Assembly (NCBI GenBank): GCA_945948555.1
Contig: CAMFBM010000026.1
Span: 1-35,259 of the forward strand
Reading direction: 5' to 3'
Source: an uncultured Bacteroidales bacterium
GTDB lineage: Bacteria > Bacteroidota > Bacteroidia > Bacteroidales > UBA932
Length of the DNA: 35,259 nt
Notes under the pieces: model-generated
What the model saw: the letters and a program-made list of their open reading frames with translations, nothing else
What the model was told of the DNA's origin: nothing
Database searches by the model: none
Program-made: the position numbers and the translations under genes
Part shown: positions 1 to 7,651 of the stretch, one piece after another
How positions within the stretch are numbered: position 1 is the stretch's first letter
Layout of the letters: every line of letters begins with the position of its first letter

Positions 1-24
1 TCTGTTCTCGAAAATCTTATCCAT
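1..24 (-). CDS. Possible 5' end of a gene running off the left edge
   Basis: On the minus strand an ATG at 24 opens a frame of eight codons (MDKIFENR) that is still open at the window edge. It lies just beyond the terminator that closes the ExbD operon, so it may be the start of the next minus-strand gene. There is no clear Shine-Dalgarno sequence and no TAnnTTTG promoter in the few bases available. The product cannot be recognised and the frame may be chance. Confidence 0.25.
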
Positions 25-55
25 ATCTGAAGCAGGTTATTTTTTTCATATTCCT

Positions 56-92
56 AAAAAAGGGTTGCCCTTTCCTTCGGACAACCCCTTTT
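56..92 (-). terminator. Rho-independent terminator of the exbB-exbD operon
   Basis: The arms GGGTTG (62-67) and CAACCC (82-87) form a stem. Read on the minus strand the stem is followed by a run of T (complement of A56-A61). It sits about 20 bases past the stop codon of the last ExbD gene and is a good intrinsic terminator for this minus-strand operon. Confidence 0.75.
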
Positions 93-110
93 GACGTTAT
101 GCAATGTATG

Positions 111-578
111 TTATTCAGCAGGTTTTTTTGCTGCATACATAATCTTTAGAGCTGAACATCTGCGCAGTTCCTGCTTCACGTCCGTGATGATACCCATCCT
201 CACATTCTCATCAGCTTTGATGGCAACGGTCATAAACTGCCTGTCTGCCTCGCTGAGTGCGTCGCGCTCTGCGGCAATGAAGTCACGGATCTCGTCCGTG
301 GTCTTGAATGAGTCGTTCAACTGGATACGTGCGTCAGTACCGTACTGAGCCTGAAGATGTCTCACAGGAGGACCGATATTGATGTACGAGGTGAGGTCCT
401 TCCTGTCCAGTTTTGCGATTTCAGTCGCATCCGGCAGTTGAACCATCACTTTGTTCTCGGTCTCGCGCATACTTGTTGTCACCATAAAGAAGAACAAGAG
501 CATGAACACGATATCGGAGAGAGACGATGTGGTCAGTCCCGGCATTGATTTTTTGTTATCGTTTCCGAATTTTGACAT
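111..578 (-). CDS. exbD: ExbD/TolR-family biopolymer transport protein (second copy)
   Basis: This 155-aa protein is the periplasm-facing partner of an ExbB/TolQ proton channel, coupling inner-membrane proton flow to outer-membrane work. The sequence shows a short cytoplasmic N-terminus, then the family's signature region: an SLSDIVFMLLFFFMV membrane helix at about residues 19-35 whose Asp (SD-I-V) matches the proton-carrying Asp of ExbD. A soluble periplasmic domain follows, ending in a variable KK-rich tail. Length is typical (about 140-160). It is the last gene of a four-gene minus-strand operon, 12 bases after the first ExbD, and is followed by an intrinsic terminator. Tandem ExbDs are common in Bacteroidota. 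Whether this copy serves TonB or a gliding/Tol-like system is not visible. Confidence 0.92.
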   Translation of the reverse strand: MSKFGNDNKKSMPGLTTSSLSDIVFMLLFFFMVTTSMRETENKVMVQLPDATEIAKLDRKDLTSYINIGPPVRHLQAQYGTDARIQLNDSFKTTDEIRDFIAAERDALSEADRQFMTVAIKADENVRMGIITDVKQELRRCSALKIMYAAKKPAE

Positions 579-590
579 AATACTATCTCC

Positions 591-1166
591 TTATTTCTTT
601 GTGTCCTTAGGCTCTGCCTCTGAAATGTTCTGTGGAACAGCTTCCCTTGCAATCTTCTGCTTGTCCTCGTCAAGTTGTGAATACTTCTTTCCGAATTGTG
701 ACAGGCAAAAATCGTCACGGAGTTCGTTGATTGCCTTCACGAGTTCGTTCTGGACGGCGATATATGCCTGGTAACTGGTTCCTCGGTCATTCTGGAGTGA
801 GATTACTCCTTTGGAGACCGGCCATTGTCCGAATCCCTCGATGTCCTTCATTGTCTTCTCGGACATATTGGGATCGTTGCCTGCATTGGTAAGAAATTCC
901 TTTACCTTCTCCTTTAAAAGACTGACATCCATTGGCTCATTTGCGGCCATAAGCCTGTCCTGAGAGTTAATCTTGACAACAATGATGTTGCGGCGATTGA
1001 CTTTCTGGTCCTCAACCTTCGCATTCTCGTCAGGCATTGGGGGCAGACGGCGCTGCAATCCTGAATCCTGACCCATTGTGGTGGTCATCAGGAAGTAGCA
1101 GAGCAACAGGAACGCGATGTCCGCTGTTGAACTTGAATTGATTTCAGGTGTTTTCTTTGAAGCCAT
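591..1166 (-). CDS. exbD: ExbD/TolR-family biopolymer transport protein (first copy)
   Basis: At 191 aa this is the longer of two consecutive ExbD-like proteins. The N-terminus (KKTPEINSSSTADIAFLLLCYFLMTTTM, about residues 4-31) holds the single transmembrane helix with the conserved Asp before it (TADIAF). The remainder is periplasmic, charged and Gln/Asn-rich, with an acidic/Lys-rich tail. It would assemble with the ExbB-like channel encoded two genes upstream. Spacing to its neighbours is 12 bases on each side, so co-translation in one operon is likely. The larger periplasmic domain compared with the second copy suggests the two may form a heteromeric stator or contact different partners; that is inference. 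Confidence 0.92.
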   Translation of the reverse strand: MASKKTPEINSSSTADIAFLLLCYFLMTTTMGQDSGLQRRLPPMPDENAKVEDQKVNRRNIIVVKINSQDRLMAANEPMDVSLLKEKVKEFLTNAGNDPNMSEKTMKDIEGFGQWPVSKGVISLQNDRGTSYQAYIAVQNELVKAINELRDDFCLSQFGKKYSQLDEDKQKIAREAVPQNISEAEPKDTKK

Positions 1167-1178
1167 AGTCTGTCAGGA

Positions 1179-1607
1179 TTATTTACGGACTGCACTTACA
1201 ATTGCTCCCACAATGACTGAAAGGACAGCCGCTACGCAGGAAAGGTATGTAAGATTCAGCATCGTGTCAGTTAATTTCAGCCAGCCGTAGGTCTCCGGAA
1301 CACCGTTGTAACCGACAGGTTCCGAACCCGGGGCGAGGAAGTATGCTCCTGCGACGATTACAGCCGCTACAAGGACTACAATGCCAGTCTTGACAAGTCC
1401 TTTGGGATTGGTCATTGCACCTACAATTATACCCACCACGATAATGGAGGCGATTGCAAGGCCGACCATAACATACGCCCAGTAGAGCAGAGTGTCAACG
1501 GCGACAGCGTCGTTGGTGTTGAACCCGATGATGAATCCGAGCACACCGATGACCACGCCGATGAGCAACAGCGCCCACGATATGTATTTTACGATCTTAG
1601 TGTACAT
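1179..1607 (-). CDS. Small polytopic membrane protein of the exbB-exbD operon
   Basis: A 142-aa very hydrophobic protein of unknown function. I see about four membrane segments: residues ~9-28 (ALLLIGVVIGVLGFIIGF), ~40-64, ~75-92 and ~118-138, with a short polar loop near residues 95-115. The open frame extends to a TTG at 1616, but the ATG at 1607 gives a proper gap of 9 bases to the exbB stop and is preferred. It lies between the ExbB and ExbD genes, a position where Bacteroidota often encode an uncharacterised membrane protein, so it is likely an accessory subunit or assembly factor of the motor. No catalytic motif is visible. Confidence 0.8.
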   Translation of the reverse strand: MYTKIVKYISWALLLIGVVIGVLGFIIGFNTNDAVAVDTLLYWAYVMVGLAIASIIVVGIIVGAMTNPKGLVKTGIVVLVAAVIVAGAYFLAPGSEPVGYNGVPETYGWLKLTDTMLNLTYLSCVAAVLSVIVGAIVSAVRK

Positions 1608-1616
1608 TATTGTCAA

Positions 1617-2399
1617 TTATTTGTTCTGATATTTAACCAAAGTATCCACCAAAGAGATTGATGCGTCCTCCATGTCGATTGTAAGGGTGTCAATCTTTGA
1701 AAGGATATAGTTGTAGAAGATCTGAAGGATGACGGCAACGATGAGACCGCCGACAGTTGTAATCAAAGCGACCTTCATACCTCCTGCAACGACGTTTGGA
1801 GAAATATCACCTGCAGCCTGGATGGCGTCGAATGCCTGGATCATACCGATGACCGTTCCGAGGAATCCGAGGGACGGAGCGATTGCGATGAAGAGGGAGA
1901 TCCATGAAAGACCGCTTTCCATCTGGCTCATCTGAACTGAACCGTAGGAAACGACAGTTTTCTCAACAACCTCAATGCCCTGATCCATACGGAGAAGACC
2001 CTGGTAGAAAATGCTTGCTACAGGTCCGCGGGTGTTGCGGCAAACCTCCTTCGCAGCTTCAACTCCACCTTCTGCGAGTGCAGCCTCAATCTTCTCAAGG
2101 AGTTTCTTGGTGTTGGTCTTTGAAAGGGACAGATAAAGGATTCTCTCAACGCAGAGAGCAAGACCGAGGATAAGACAGATGATGACCAGAGACATAAAGC
2201 CTGCACCACCCTCGATGAATTTGGTCTTGAGCGCCTGATGGAATGGCACTTCCTCAGCAGGGGCGTTGAACGGATCTACGCTCTGTGCTGCAACTGCTTC
2301 TTCTGCAGGGGCTGCTGTTTCAGCGTCCTGCGCTGCTGCGTATTGTGCAGAAAGGGCGGTGAAGCCGATTACTGCCAAAAACACGAAAAATTTTTTCAT
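1617..2399 (-). CDS. exbB: MotA/TolQ/ExbB proton channel family protein
   Basis: A 260-aa inner-membrane proton-channel subunit, the first gene of the operon. Residues 1-23 look like a cleavable signal peptide ending in YAAAQ. They are followed by an Ala/Glu/Pro-rich periplasmic segment to about residue 50, an extension absent from short TolQ proteins but known in some ExbBs. The three ExbB membrane helices follow: ~67-90 (MSLVIICLILGLALCVERILYL), ~160-183 (ISLFIAIAPSLGFLGTVIGMI) and ~205-230 (VALITTVGGLIVAVILQIF). The LGFLGTVIGMI segment is the family signature. With the two ExbDs it would energise TonB-dependent receptors such as the SusC encoded in this window, although the link to that receptor is inference. 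No clear TAnnTTTG promoter is seen in the 117 bases upstream. Confidence 0.92.
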   Translation of the reverse strand: MKKFFVFLAVIGFTALSAQYAAAQDAETAAPAEEAVAAQSVDPFNAPAEEVPFHQALKTKFIEGGAGFMSLVIICLILGLALCVERILYLSLSKTNTKKLLEKIEAALAEGGVEAAKEVCRNTRGPVASIFYQGLLRMDQGIEVVEKTVVSYGSVQMSQMESGLSWISLFIAIAPSLGFLGTVIGMIQAFDAIQAAGDISPNVVAGGMKVALITTVGGLIVAVILQIFYNYILSKIDTLTIDMEDASISLVDTLVKYQNK

Positions 2400-2516
2400 A
2401 ACTGTTTTTGTGTGTTAATTAATAATATTAAAATAGTTTCTTGTTTTCTGTGTCGGGATGCTTGTGCATTCTCAAAAACCGGTGCAATTTAGCAAATAAT
2501 TTTCATACGGCAATAA

Positions 2517-3566
2517 TTATTTTGATATTTCACCCCTCAAGTCAATATTCATCCAGGTCTTGACGCTTTCGTTGTCCTCAAATCTTCCGAGGAGACAGAA
2601 CAGTTTCGCCAGTGCGCCTTCCGTGGTACTGTCATAGCCGTTTATTACCCCTGCGTCCTTGAGAGTCTTTCCGTTGGCGTAAAGATCCATATTTACTTCA
2701 CCTCCGAGACACTGGGTTACGTTCACGAGAACCTTTCCCGATGCGACGGCCTCCTTCACGATGGAGAGAAACCACTCCTTGCACGGGGCGTTGCCTGAGC
2801 CGTAGGTCTCGATGATTACCGCCCTGGTCTGATCACCGCACAGGATGTTCCGCACCACCTGCGGGGTAATCCCCGGATGAATCTTTAGAATGGAAACTCT
2901 GGTGTCAAGTCTGGTCTGGGTGACAGGTGCTGCATTCCAGTCCTTCGGTTTCCTGATCCACGGAGAATTGTACCTTATGTTGATTCCGGCTTCCGCCAGT
3001 GGTGGGTAGTTCTCGGATTTGAATGCCCGGAAATTGTCCGAACTGACTTTCGTCGTCCTGTTGCCGCGCATCAGCAAGTTGTCAAAACAGATGCAGACTT
3101 CCGGGACTGTGGCATGTCCTTCGGCATCCTTTGAAGCAGCTATTTCGACGGAGGAGACAATGTTTTCCCTCCCGTCCGTCCTCGGAACTCCGATCGGGAG
3201 CTGGCTTCCGGTGAAAATCACCGGCTTTGTCAGTTCTCCTAGCATAAAACTCAGTGCGGAGGCTGAATAGGCCATCGTGTCCGTCCCGTGAAGGATGACG
3301 AAACCGTCATATTCGTCATATCTCTCCATAATCAACCCGGTAAGATCCTGCCATAGTGAGGGCTCCACGTCAGAAGAGTCTATGAGCGGGTCGAAAGTAT
3401 AGGTGTCGATTTTGTAAGCAAATTTAGCCAGTTCAGGAACCTCCTCCAGAATCTGGCTGAAATTGAACGGCTTAAGAGTCTGGTCGACCGCGTCCTGCTT
3501 CATTCCAATCGTGCCTCCGGTGTATATGAGAAGTATGGAGGCCTTCTTGTTTCCTGTTTCTGTCAT
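2517..3566 (-). CDS. ansA: Type I (cytoplasmic) L-asparaginase
   Basis: Hydrolyses L-asparagine to aspartate and ammonia. The 349-aa protein carries both asparaginase signatures: YTGGTIGM with the nucleophile threonine at T19, and ILHGTDTM with T95 and D96, corresponding to the second Thr and Asp of the catalytic pair. A Lys in the RAFKSENYPP segment fits the catalytic Lys of the family. There is no signal peptide, so this is the cytoplasmic type I enzyme; its length matches E. coli AsnA-type enzymes (about 338). It starts 31 bases after the tatD stop and has no promoter element of its own, so it is probably transcribed from the tatD promoter. Confidence 0.93.
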   Translation of the reverse strand: MTETGNKKASILLIYTGGTIGMKQDAVDQTLKPFNFSQILEEVPELAKFAYKIDTYTFDPLIDSSDVEPSLWQDLTGLIMERYDEYDGFVILHGTDTMAYSASALSFMLGELTKPVIFTGSQLPIGVPRTDGRENIVSSVEIAASKDAEGHATVPEVCICFDNLLMRGNRTTKVSSDNFRAFKSENYPPLAEAGINIRYNSPWIRKPKDWNAAPVTQTRLDTRVSILKIHPGITPQVVRNILCGDQTRAVIIETYGSGNAPCKEWFLSIVKEAVASGKVLVNVTQCLGGEVNMDLYANGKTLKDAGVINGYDSTTEGALAKLFCLLGRFEDNESVKTWMNIDLRGEISK

Positions 3567-3597
3567 ATCTGTTTGGTTTTGTCCTCAGTCCGGGAAG

Positions 3598-4368
3598 CTA
3601 TATCCCGAACAGCCTTCTGGCGTTCCCTGTCGTGATTTCCTCCACCTGGCTGACATCCAAACCTTTGATTTGGGCAAGCCTTGATGCTATCAGGGGAATG
3701 TAGGCGCTTTCGTTCCTTTCTCCACGATGAGGAACAGGTGTCAGATAGGGTGAGTCCGTCTCAAGGACGATTCTTTCGAGAGGAATGTCCTTGACCGTAG
3801 TTGCAATCGAAGCGTTCCTGAAAGTGAGCACACCGCCGATTCCTACATACCAACCGTCGTTCTTCTCTATCTCCCGGAAGGTTTCAAGGCTTCCGCTGAA
3901 TGCGTGGAAAACACCGGTCAACCCCCTGCCTCTGAACTCACCGACAGCTTTCAGGGTCGCTTCGGTGGCCTCCCTGGAATGAACTATCACCGGAAGTCTC
4001 TTCCTCAGGGCAAGTTCCAGCTGAACCCTGAAAGATTCCAGCTGCTGGCTCTCAAACTCCCTGGACCACCAGAAATCCAGCCCGGTCTCTCCTATTGCAA
4101 TTGCCGGTTCTGTCTCCAGAAGTCTTTCGACAGCATCGATCTCGTCCCTCCATCCGGCGTTGACACTTGTCGGATGGAGACCCAGGCCGAAGTGCACATT
4201 GTCCTTGTGCCGTGAGGCGAGTCTGAGCATCCCCTCACGAGTAGAACCGTCTATGTCAGGGAAGATTAGTGATGTGACTCCTGCCTGTTCAGCCCTTGAC
4301 ACCGCAAGGTCGGCATCGGAGGCAAAGGCTTCATCGTACAGATGTGTATGTGTGTCAACAAATGCCAT
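3598..4368 (-). CDS. tatD: TatD-family metal-dependent hydrolase/deoxyribonuclease
   Basis: A 256-aa TIM-barrel metallohydrolase of the TatD family, whose members act as 3'-5' DNases or D-aminoacyl-tRNA deacylases. Visible metal ligands are H7 and H9 in FVDTHTHL, the Glu in IGETGLDF, the His in VIVHSREA, the His in VFHAFSG and the Asp in LETDSPYLTPVP, which is the complete set. The open frame extends upstream to a GTG at 4389, but a consensus promoter element (TAACTTTG, 4389-4396) overlaps that codon. The mRNA must therefore start downstream of it, and the ATG at 4368 (MAFVDTHTH) is the start. It is first in a two-gene operon with asparaginase. Confidence 0.93.
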   Translation of the reverse strand: MAFVDTHTHLYDEAFASDADLAVSRAEQAGVTSLIFPDIDGSTREGMLRLASRHKDNVHFGLGLHPTSVNAGWRDEIDAVERLLETEPAIAIGETGLDFWWSREFESQQLESFRVQLELALRKRLPVIVHSREATEATLKAVGEFRGRGLTGVFHAFSGSLETFREIEKNDGWYVGIGGVLTFRNASIATTVKDIPLERIVLETDSPYLTPVPHRGERNESAYIPLIASRLAQIKGLDVSQVEEITTGNARRLFGI

Positions 4369-4388
4369 GGTCGGAGTTAAAAAGCGCA

Positions 4389-4396
4389 CAAAGTTA
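4389..4396 (-). promoter_or_regulatory. Bacteroidota -7 promoter element for tatD-ansA
   Basis: On the minus strand the octamer TAACTTTG matches the consensus TAnnTTTG. The G ends 20 bases before the tatD ATG, leaving a short leader. No TTTG is found at the -33 spacing. Confidence 0.65.
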
Positions 4397-4426
4397 AGGA
4401 ATCCTCAAAAAGTTCCTATGATTTTT

Positions 4427-5614
4427 TTAGTATTCCCGGGTAATTTTGTCGATTTTTATTGAACACCTGTTCATCAGGTCGATTTCAATAAACCCGTCAC
4501 ATTCCAGAAGCCTTGCCAGTGAGGCTGTTTTCGCAGTTCCGGTCCCGAGCATATCCGACAGGGCATCCATGGCTATTCCCTTGTTGTCCTTTACCGCAAG
4601 GATGATTTCTGCCATCAGATCGATGTCGCCGGGACTCAGTGCCTTGTCGTATTTCCTTGTGAGACCGGCCTTTCCTTCTTCCCCTGAATTGAATACATCT
4701 CCGGGAGCCATTGGAGTCAGACCGAGAACGGATGCGACTGTGTCTCCGGAGATAATCGGTTCGGCAATCTTTTCCCGGATGAGGTAGTTGCATCCCTGGG
4801 ACCTGATGTCATCCGCCCTGCCCGGAAGGACAAAGACATTCCTGTCGTAGGAGAATGCCGCCCTTGCAGTTGTCATCCCGCCTCCTCTGATTTTGGATTC
4901 CGTCAGGATGACCGACGGGCACATCCCGGCAATTATTCTGTTGCGTCTCAGAAAATTGTACTTCATTGCCGGAGTCCCCGGGGGAAAGTCAGTGACAAGT
5001 GCGCAGCCTTTTCTTTCAGACAGAATTTCCGCATCCCTGGCATGGCTGGCCGGATAGATCCTGTCCGGACCGGTCGGAAGGACAGCCACTGTGGGAAGTC
5101 CGAATTTAAGTGCCGCACGATGTGCCGTGATGTCAGTCCCGAAAGCCAGCCCGCTGACAATCATCGGCTTTTCTTCAGTCTCTGAAAGCCGTAGGATTAT
5201 TCTCCTGCACCATTCCTTGCCATAGTCCGACAAATCCCGCGTCCCGACCACGGCAACTCCTTCTTTCGCTCCGTCCTCTGCGGAAGAAGGCCAGTCGCCT
5301 CGCACGTAAAGTCCCGACGGGCAGTCCGGACATTCTTTCAGCAATGCCGGGAACAGCGGAGAACGGCAATTGATGAACCTTGTCCCTGACGCAGCGAGGG
5401 ATTTCAGCTCGGCTTCGCTCCTTTCGTATTCCCTGTCGTTGATTCTTTGGATTTCGGTACAGTAGGGGAACACTTCCTGAAGCCTTTCCCGTCCTGCCTT
5501 GAACAACTCCCCGGCCGACCCCAGACTTTCCACAAGCCCCCTTGCGACTTTCGGCTTGTTCCCGAAGATTCTGTTCAGGACACACATGCAGACGTTTTCA
5601 TCGTAACCTCCCAT
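4427..5614 (-). CDS. dprA: DNA-processing protein DprA (Smf)
   Basis: DprA binds single-stranded DNA and loads RecA during natural transformation. This 395-aa protein shows the usual order. An N-terminal helical HhH/SAM-like part runs to about residue 80. The extended Rossmann domain carries VVGTRDLSDYGKEW, VSGLAFGTDITAHRAAL (the SGxAxGID-like motif), VLPTGPDRIYP, FLRRNRIIAGM and GGGMTTARAA. A C-terminal winged-helix domain covers about the last 60 residues. The frame extends to a TTG at 5644, but that codon lies inside a TAnnTTTG promoter element, so the ATG at 5614, preceded by an AAGGAGGAA ribosome-binding site, is the start. It has its own promoter downstream of the queA terminator. Confidence 0.93.
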   Translation of the reverse strand: MGGYDENVCMCVLNRIFGNKPKVARGLVESLGSAGELFKAGRERLQEVFPYCTEIQRINDREYERSEAELKSLAASGTRFINCRSPLFPALLKECPDCPSGLYVRGDWPSSAEDGAKEGVAVVGTRDLSDYGKEWCRRIILRLSETEEKPMIVSGLAFGTDITAHRAALKFGLPTVAVLPTGPDRIYPASHARDAEILSERKGCALVTDFPPGTPAMKYNFLRRNRIIAGMCPSVILTESKIRGGGMTTARAAFSYDRNVFVLPGRADDIRSQGCNYLIREKIAEPIISGDTVASVLGLTPMAPGDVFNSGEEGKAGLTRKYDKALSPGDIDLMAEIILAVKDNKGIAMDALSDMLGTGTAKTASLARLLECDGFIEIDLMNRCSIKIDKITREY

Positions 5615-5641
5615 TTCCTCCTTCCAATTGTTGACAGGGGA

Positions 5642-5649
5642 CAAATGTA
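5642..5649 (-). promoter_or_regulatory. Bacteroidota -7 promoter element for dprA
   Basis: Minus-strand TACATTTG matches TAnnTTTG. The ATG at 5614 follows 27 bases after its G, with a strong AGGAGG in between. A -33 TTTG at standard spacing is not seen. Confidence 0.6.
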
Positions 5650-5662
5650 GGGGAATGAAACG

Positions 5663-5702
5663 AAAAAACCGCGTCCTGAATCATTCCTGAACGCAGTTTT
5701 TT
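5663..5702. terminator. Bidirectional intrinsic terminator between queA and dprA
   Basis: An inverted repeat pairs 63-74 of this stretch (AAAAAAC-C-GCGT) with 91-102 (ACGC-A-GTTTTTT). This gives a GC-core stem with one mismatch, flanked by A-tract and T-tract, and therefore T-runs in both readings. On the minus strand it lies about 74 bases beyond the queA stop and would end that transcript. Confidence 0.6.
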
Positions 5703-5733
5703 CTCTTTTTTAATGTTTTTTCTCTTTTTTAAT
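5696..5733. repeat. Perfect 19-bp tandem duplication, polypyrimidine
   Basis: Two abutting identical copies of GTTTTTTCTCTTTTTTAAT (5696-5714 and 5715-5733) lie in the queA-dprA intergenic region, overlapping the distal arm of the terminator hairpin. On the minus strand they form a purine-rich tract downstream of queA. This is consistent with replication slippage at a simple-sequence tract. Confidence 0.85.
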
Positions 5734-5775
5734 ATACAATATATTAAATGTGTATATAAAACAACAATTCCATTT

Positions 5776-6825
5776 TCAGAGCACGAGCATCGCATCGCCG
5801 TATGGCCCGAACAAATATCCTTCCTTGAGGGCTGTGTCGTATGCTTTCATCACCAGTTCATATCCTCCAAAAGCGGCAACTGACATCAGCATCGTCGAGC
5901 ACGGCAGGTGGAAGTTGGAGACAATGGCGTCGGGAATGGCGAACCTGTAAGGCGGGAATATGAACTTGTTGGTCCATCCGTCGTAGGCAATCACTTCGTC
6001 ATTTGTGGTGTAGTATGCCTCCAGACCCCTCATCACGGTTGCCCCTACGGCCACAACGCGGTGTTTTTCCCGTTTGGTGCGGTTGATTGCATCGGCGGTC
6101 TCCTGGGTGATGATGAGTCTCTCAGAGTCCATCTTGTGCTTTGACAGGTCCTCGACATCGACGGAACGGAAATGTCCGATTCCCATGTGGAGAGTAATGA
6201 AGGTCTTGTTGATGTCCTTGAGAATCATCCTGTTAAAAAGTTCACGGCTGAAGTGCAGTCCTGCCGCAGGAGCGGAAACGGCACCTTCCTTGGCTGCGAA
6301 GATTGTCTGGAAGTTCTCCTTGTCTTCTTCGGTGACTTTCTCCTTCACCCATTTAGGGACAGGCGGCTCTCCAAGACTGAAGAGGGTTTGCTTGAAGTCC
6401 TCGTAAGGTCCGTCATAGAGGAATCTCAACGTCCTTCCCCTTGAGGTGGTGTTGTCAATGACTTCAGCAACGAGGCTCTCGTCCTCTCCGAAGTAGAGTT
6501 TGTTTCCTATGCGGATTTTCCTTGCAGGATCGACTATGACGTCCCAAAGCCTCTGCTCCCTGTTGAGCTCTCTCAGAAGGAAGACCTCAATGTCGGCACC
6601 TGTTTTCTCCTTGTTCCCGTAAAGTCTTGCAGGAAAAACCTTTGTGTCGTTCAGTACGAAGATGTCGCCTTTGCTGAAATAATCAAGTATGTCCTTGAAG
6701 ATCTTGTGCTCTATCTCTCCCGTGTCTTTGTGGACGACCATCAGTTTGCATTCGTCCCTCCATCTCGGGGGATTGGAAGCAATCTGGCTTTTCTTGAGTT
6801 CGAAGTTAAATTGCGATAATTTCAT
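5776..6825 (-). CDS. queA: S-adenosylmethionine:tRNA ribosyltransferase-isomerase QueA
   Basis: Transfers and isomerises the ribosyl moiety of SAM onto preQ1 in tRNA, giving epoxyqueuosine in the queuosine pathway. The 349-aa length matches the family. Recognisable segments are the N-terminal [28 protein letters not shown], the [11 protein letters not shown] motif near residue 190, TLHMGIGHF, the ATVMRGLEA stretch, and the C-terminal [18 protein letters not shown] followed by [13 protein letters not shown]. All conserved QueA blocks appear present. It is separated by 134 bases from the upstream NUDIX gene. No TAnnTTTG element was found there, so it may be read from the NUDIX promoter. Confidence 0.95.
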   Translation of the reverse strand: MKLSQFNFELKKSQIASNPPRWRDECKLMVVHKDTGEIEHKIFKDILDYFSKGDIFVLNDTKVFPARLYGNKEKTGADIEVFLLRELNREQRLWDVIVDPARKIRIGNKLYFGEDESLVAEVIDNTTSRGRTLRFLYDGPYEDFKQTLFSLGEPPVPKWVKEKVTEEDKENFQTIFAAKEGAVSAPAAGLHFSRELFNRMILKDINKTFITLHMGIGHFRSVDVEDLSKHKMDSERLIITQETADAINRTKREKHRVVAVGATVMRGLEAYYTTNDEVIAYDGWTNKFIFPPYRFAIPDAIVSNFHLPCSTMLMSVAAFGGYELVMKAYDTALKEGYLFGPYGDAMLVL

Positions 6826-6959
6826 ATAGACTGTTTGGATTTTGACAGTACATATTATTATACGAAATTTTTCTTACTTTGTTTCACTTTGCCTGAAATT
6901 TTTCTGCCGGATTCATTTCCGGTACTTTTCATACCCCCGGCCTTGCGTCCGGAACTGTC

Positions 6960-7571
6960 TCATACCCTGGCCTCTCGGAATACTTCCTGGATTGAGGGAT
7001 AGGTGTTCGTGAGGAAAGGCGGCAGGCTGGACTTTGCCACCCAGGCTGCCTTCGAGATGTCTTCCTCCCTTTGAGGAGTCAGGTCTGCAGGGTCGGTGTG
7101 GAGCATGCCGTACCACCATGTGTGCTTGAGATGCCAGATTCCGTCACGGCGGTAGCAGTGGTCGGTCACGCAGATCAGATCCTTGATTTCGAGGTCGTTG
7201 ATGCCGGTCTCCTCGGCTACCTCCCGGAGGGCTGTGACCTTGATGTCCTCGCCTGGCTCCTGATGCCCTTTTGGAAGGTCCCACAGGCCGTATCTCCTGA
7301 TCAGGAGGAAGTCCCCGCGCCTGTTGGACACAAGTCCTCCGGCTGCGTTCACCTCCTTGAATTCCGAGCAGATCCTCCGGTAGGTCCTCTCAGGGTCGGC
7401 TGTCGGGATATATATCCTGTGGAGGCTGTCGGAGACCTCGAACATTCCGATGAGGGCATGGAGGTCAAACCGCTCTCCGATGCAGAACTGAATCGCATTG
7501 GGATCCCCGAGCGCCTGTTCTTGTGGAGGGCAGATGATTATGCTTCTCTTTTCGAAATATATTTTATACAT
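6960..7571 (-). CDS. NUDIX hydrolase
   Basis: A 203-aa pyrophosphohydrolase of a nucleoside diphosphate linked to another moiety; the substrate cannot be told. The Nudix box is complete: G102-x5-E-x7-R116-E117-V-x-E120-E121-x-G123-I, in GHQEPGEDIKVTALREVAEETGI. An N-terminal domain of about 70 residues precedes it, beginning MYKIYFEKRSIIICP. This arrangement is seen in conserved Bacteroidota NUDIX proteins encoded divergently from pyrE. A TAnnTTTG element at 7610-7617 on the minus strand could drive it. The gene pair with pyrE hints at nucleotide house-cleaning, but that is inference. Confidence 0.9.
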   Translation of the reverse strand: MYKIYFEKRSIIICPPQEQALGDPNAIQFCIGERFDLHALIGMFEVSDSLHRIYIPTADPERTYRRICSEFKEVNAAGGLVSNRRGDFLLIRRYGLWDLPKGHQEPGEDIKVTALREVAEETGINDLEIKDLICVTDHCYRRDGIWHLKHTWWYGMLHTDPADLTPQREEDISKAAWVAKSSLPPFLTNTYPSIQEVFREARV

Positions 7572-7587
7572 ATAAATCTAATTTTAT

Positions 7588-7595
7588 TATCTTTG
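7588..7595 (+). promoter_or_regulatory. Bacteroidota -7 promoter element for the pyrE operon
   Basis: TATCTTTG matches TAnnTTTG. It lies 56 bases upstream of the pyrE ATG and forms one arm of a perfect 10-bp inverted repeat with the promoter element of the opposite-strand NUDIX gene. Confidence 0.65.
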
Positions 7596-7609
7596 CAAGA
7601 ATCTGCCTG

Positions 7610-7617
7610 CAAAGATA
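7610..7617 (-). promoter_or_regulatory. Bacteroidota -7 promoter element for the NUDIX gene
   Basis: Minus-strand TATCTTTG matches TAnnTTTG and lies 38 bases upstream of the NUDIX ATG at 7571. Its predicted transcription start falls at about the same place as that of the opposing pyrE promoter. Confidence 0.6.
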
Positions 7618-7651
7618 GGCAGAAGAAGTGATAATTTAAGAAGAAATTGAT

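Larger units (their letters stand above)
7588..7617. repeat. Perfect 10-bp inverted repeat made of two opposed promoter elements
   Basis: TATCTTTGCA (7588-7597) and TGCAAAGATA (7608-7617) are exact reverse complements separated by 10 bases. Each arm contains a TAnnTTTG element and the two point toward each other. Confidence 0.85.

Noticed and set aside
2400..2516. A promoter for the exbB operon.
   Set aside because: The nearest candidate on the minus strand (ATTATTTG near 2493-2500) lacks the TA at the right spacing, so I did not list it.
6840..6870. A sigma70-like TTGACA and TATAAT-like stretch upstream of queA.
   Set aside because: Bacteroidota do not use the E. coli consensus, and the elements are on different strands or badly spaced in an AT-rich gap.
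6907..6922. CCGGA/TCCGG hairpin after the NUDIX gene as a terminator.
   Set aside because: Read on the minus strand it is followed by an A-run, not a T-run, so it does not look like an intrinsic terminator for that gene.
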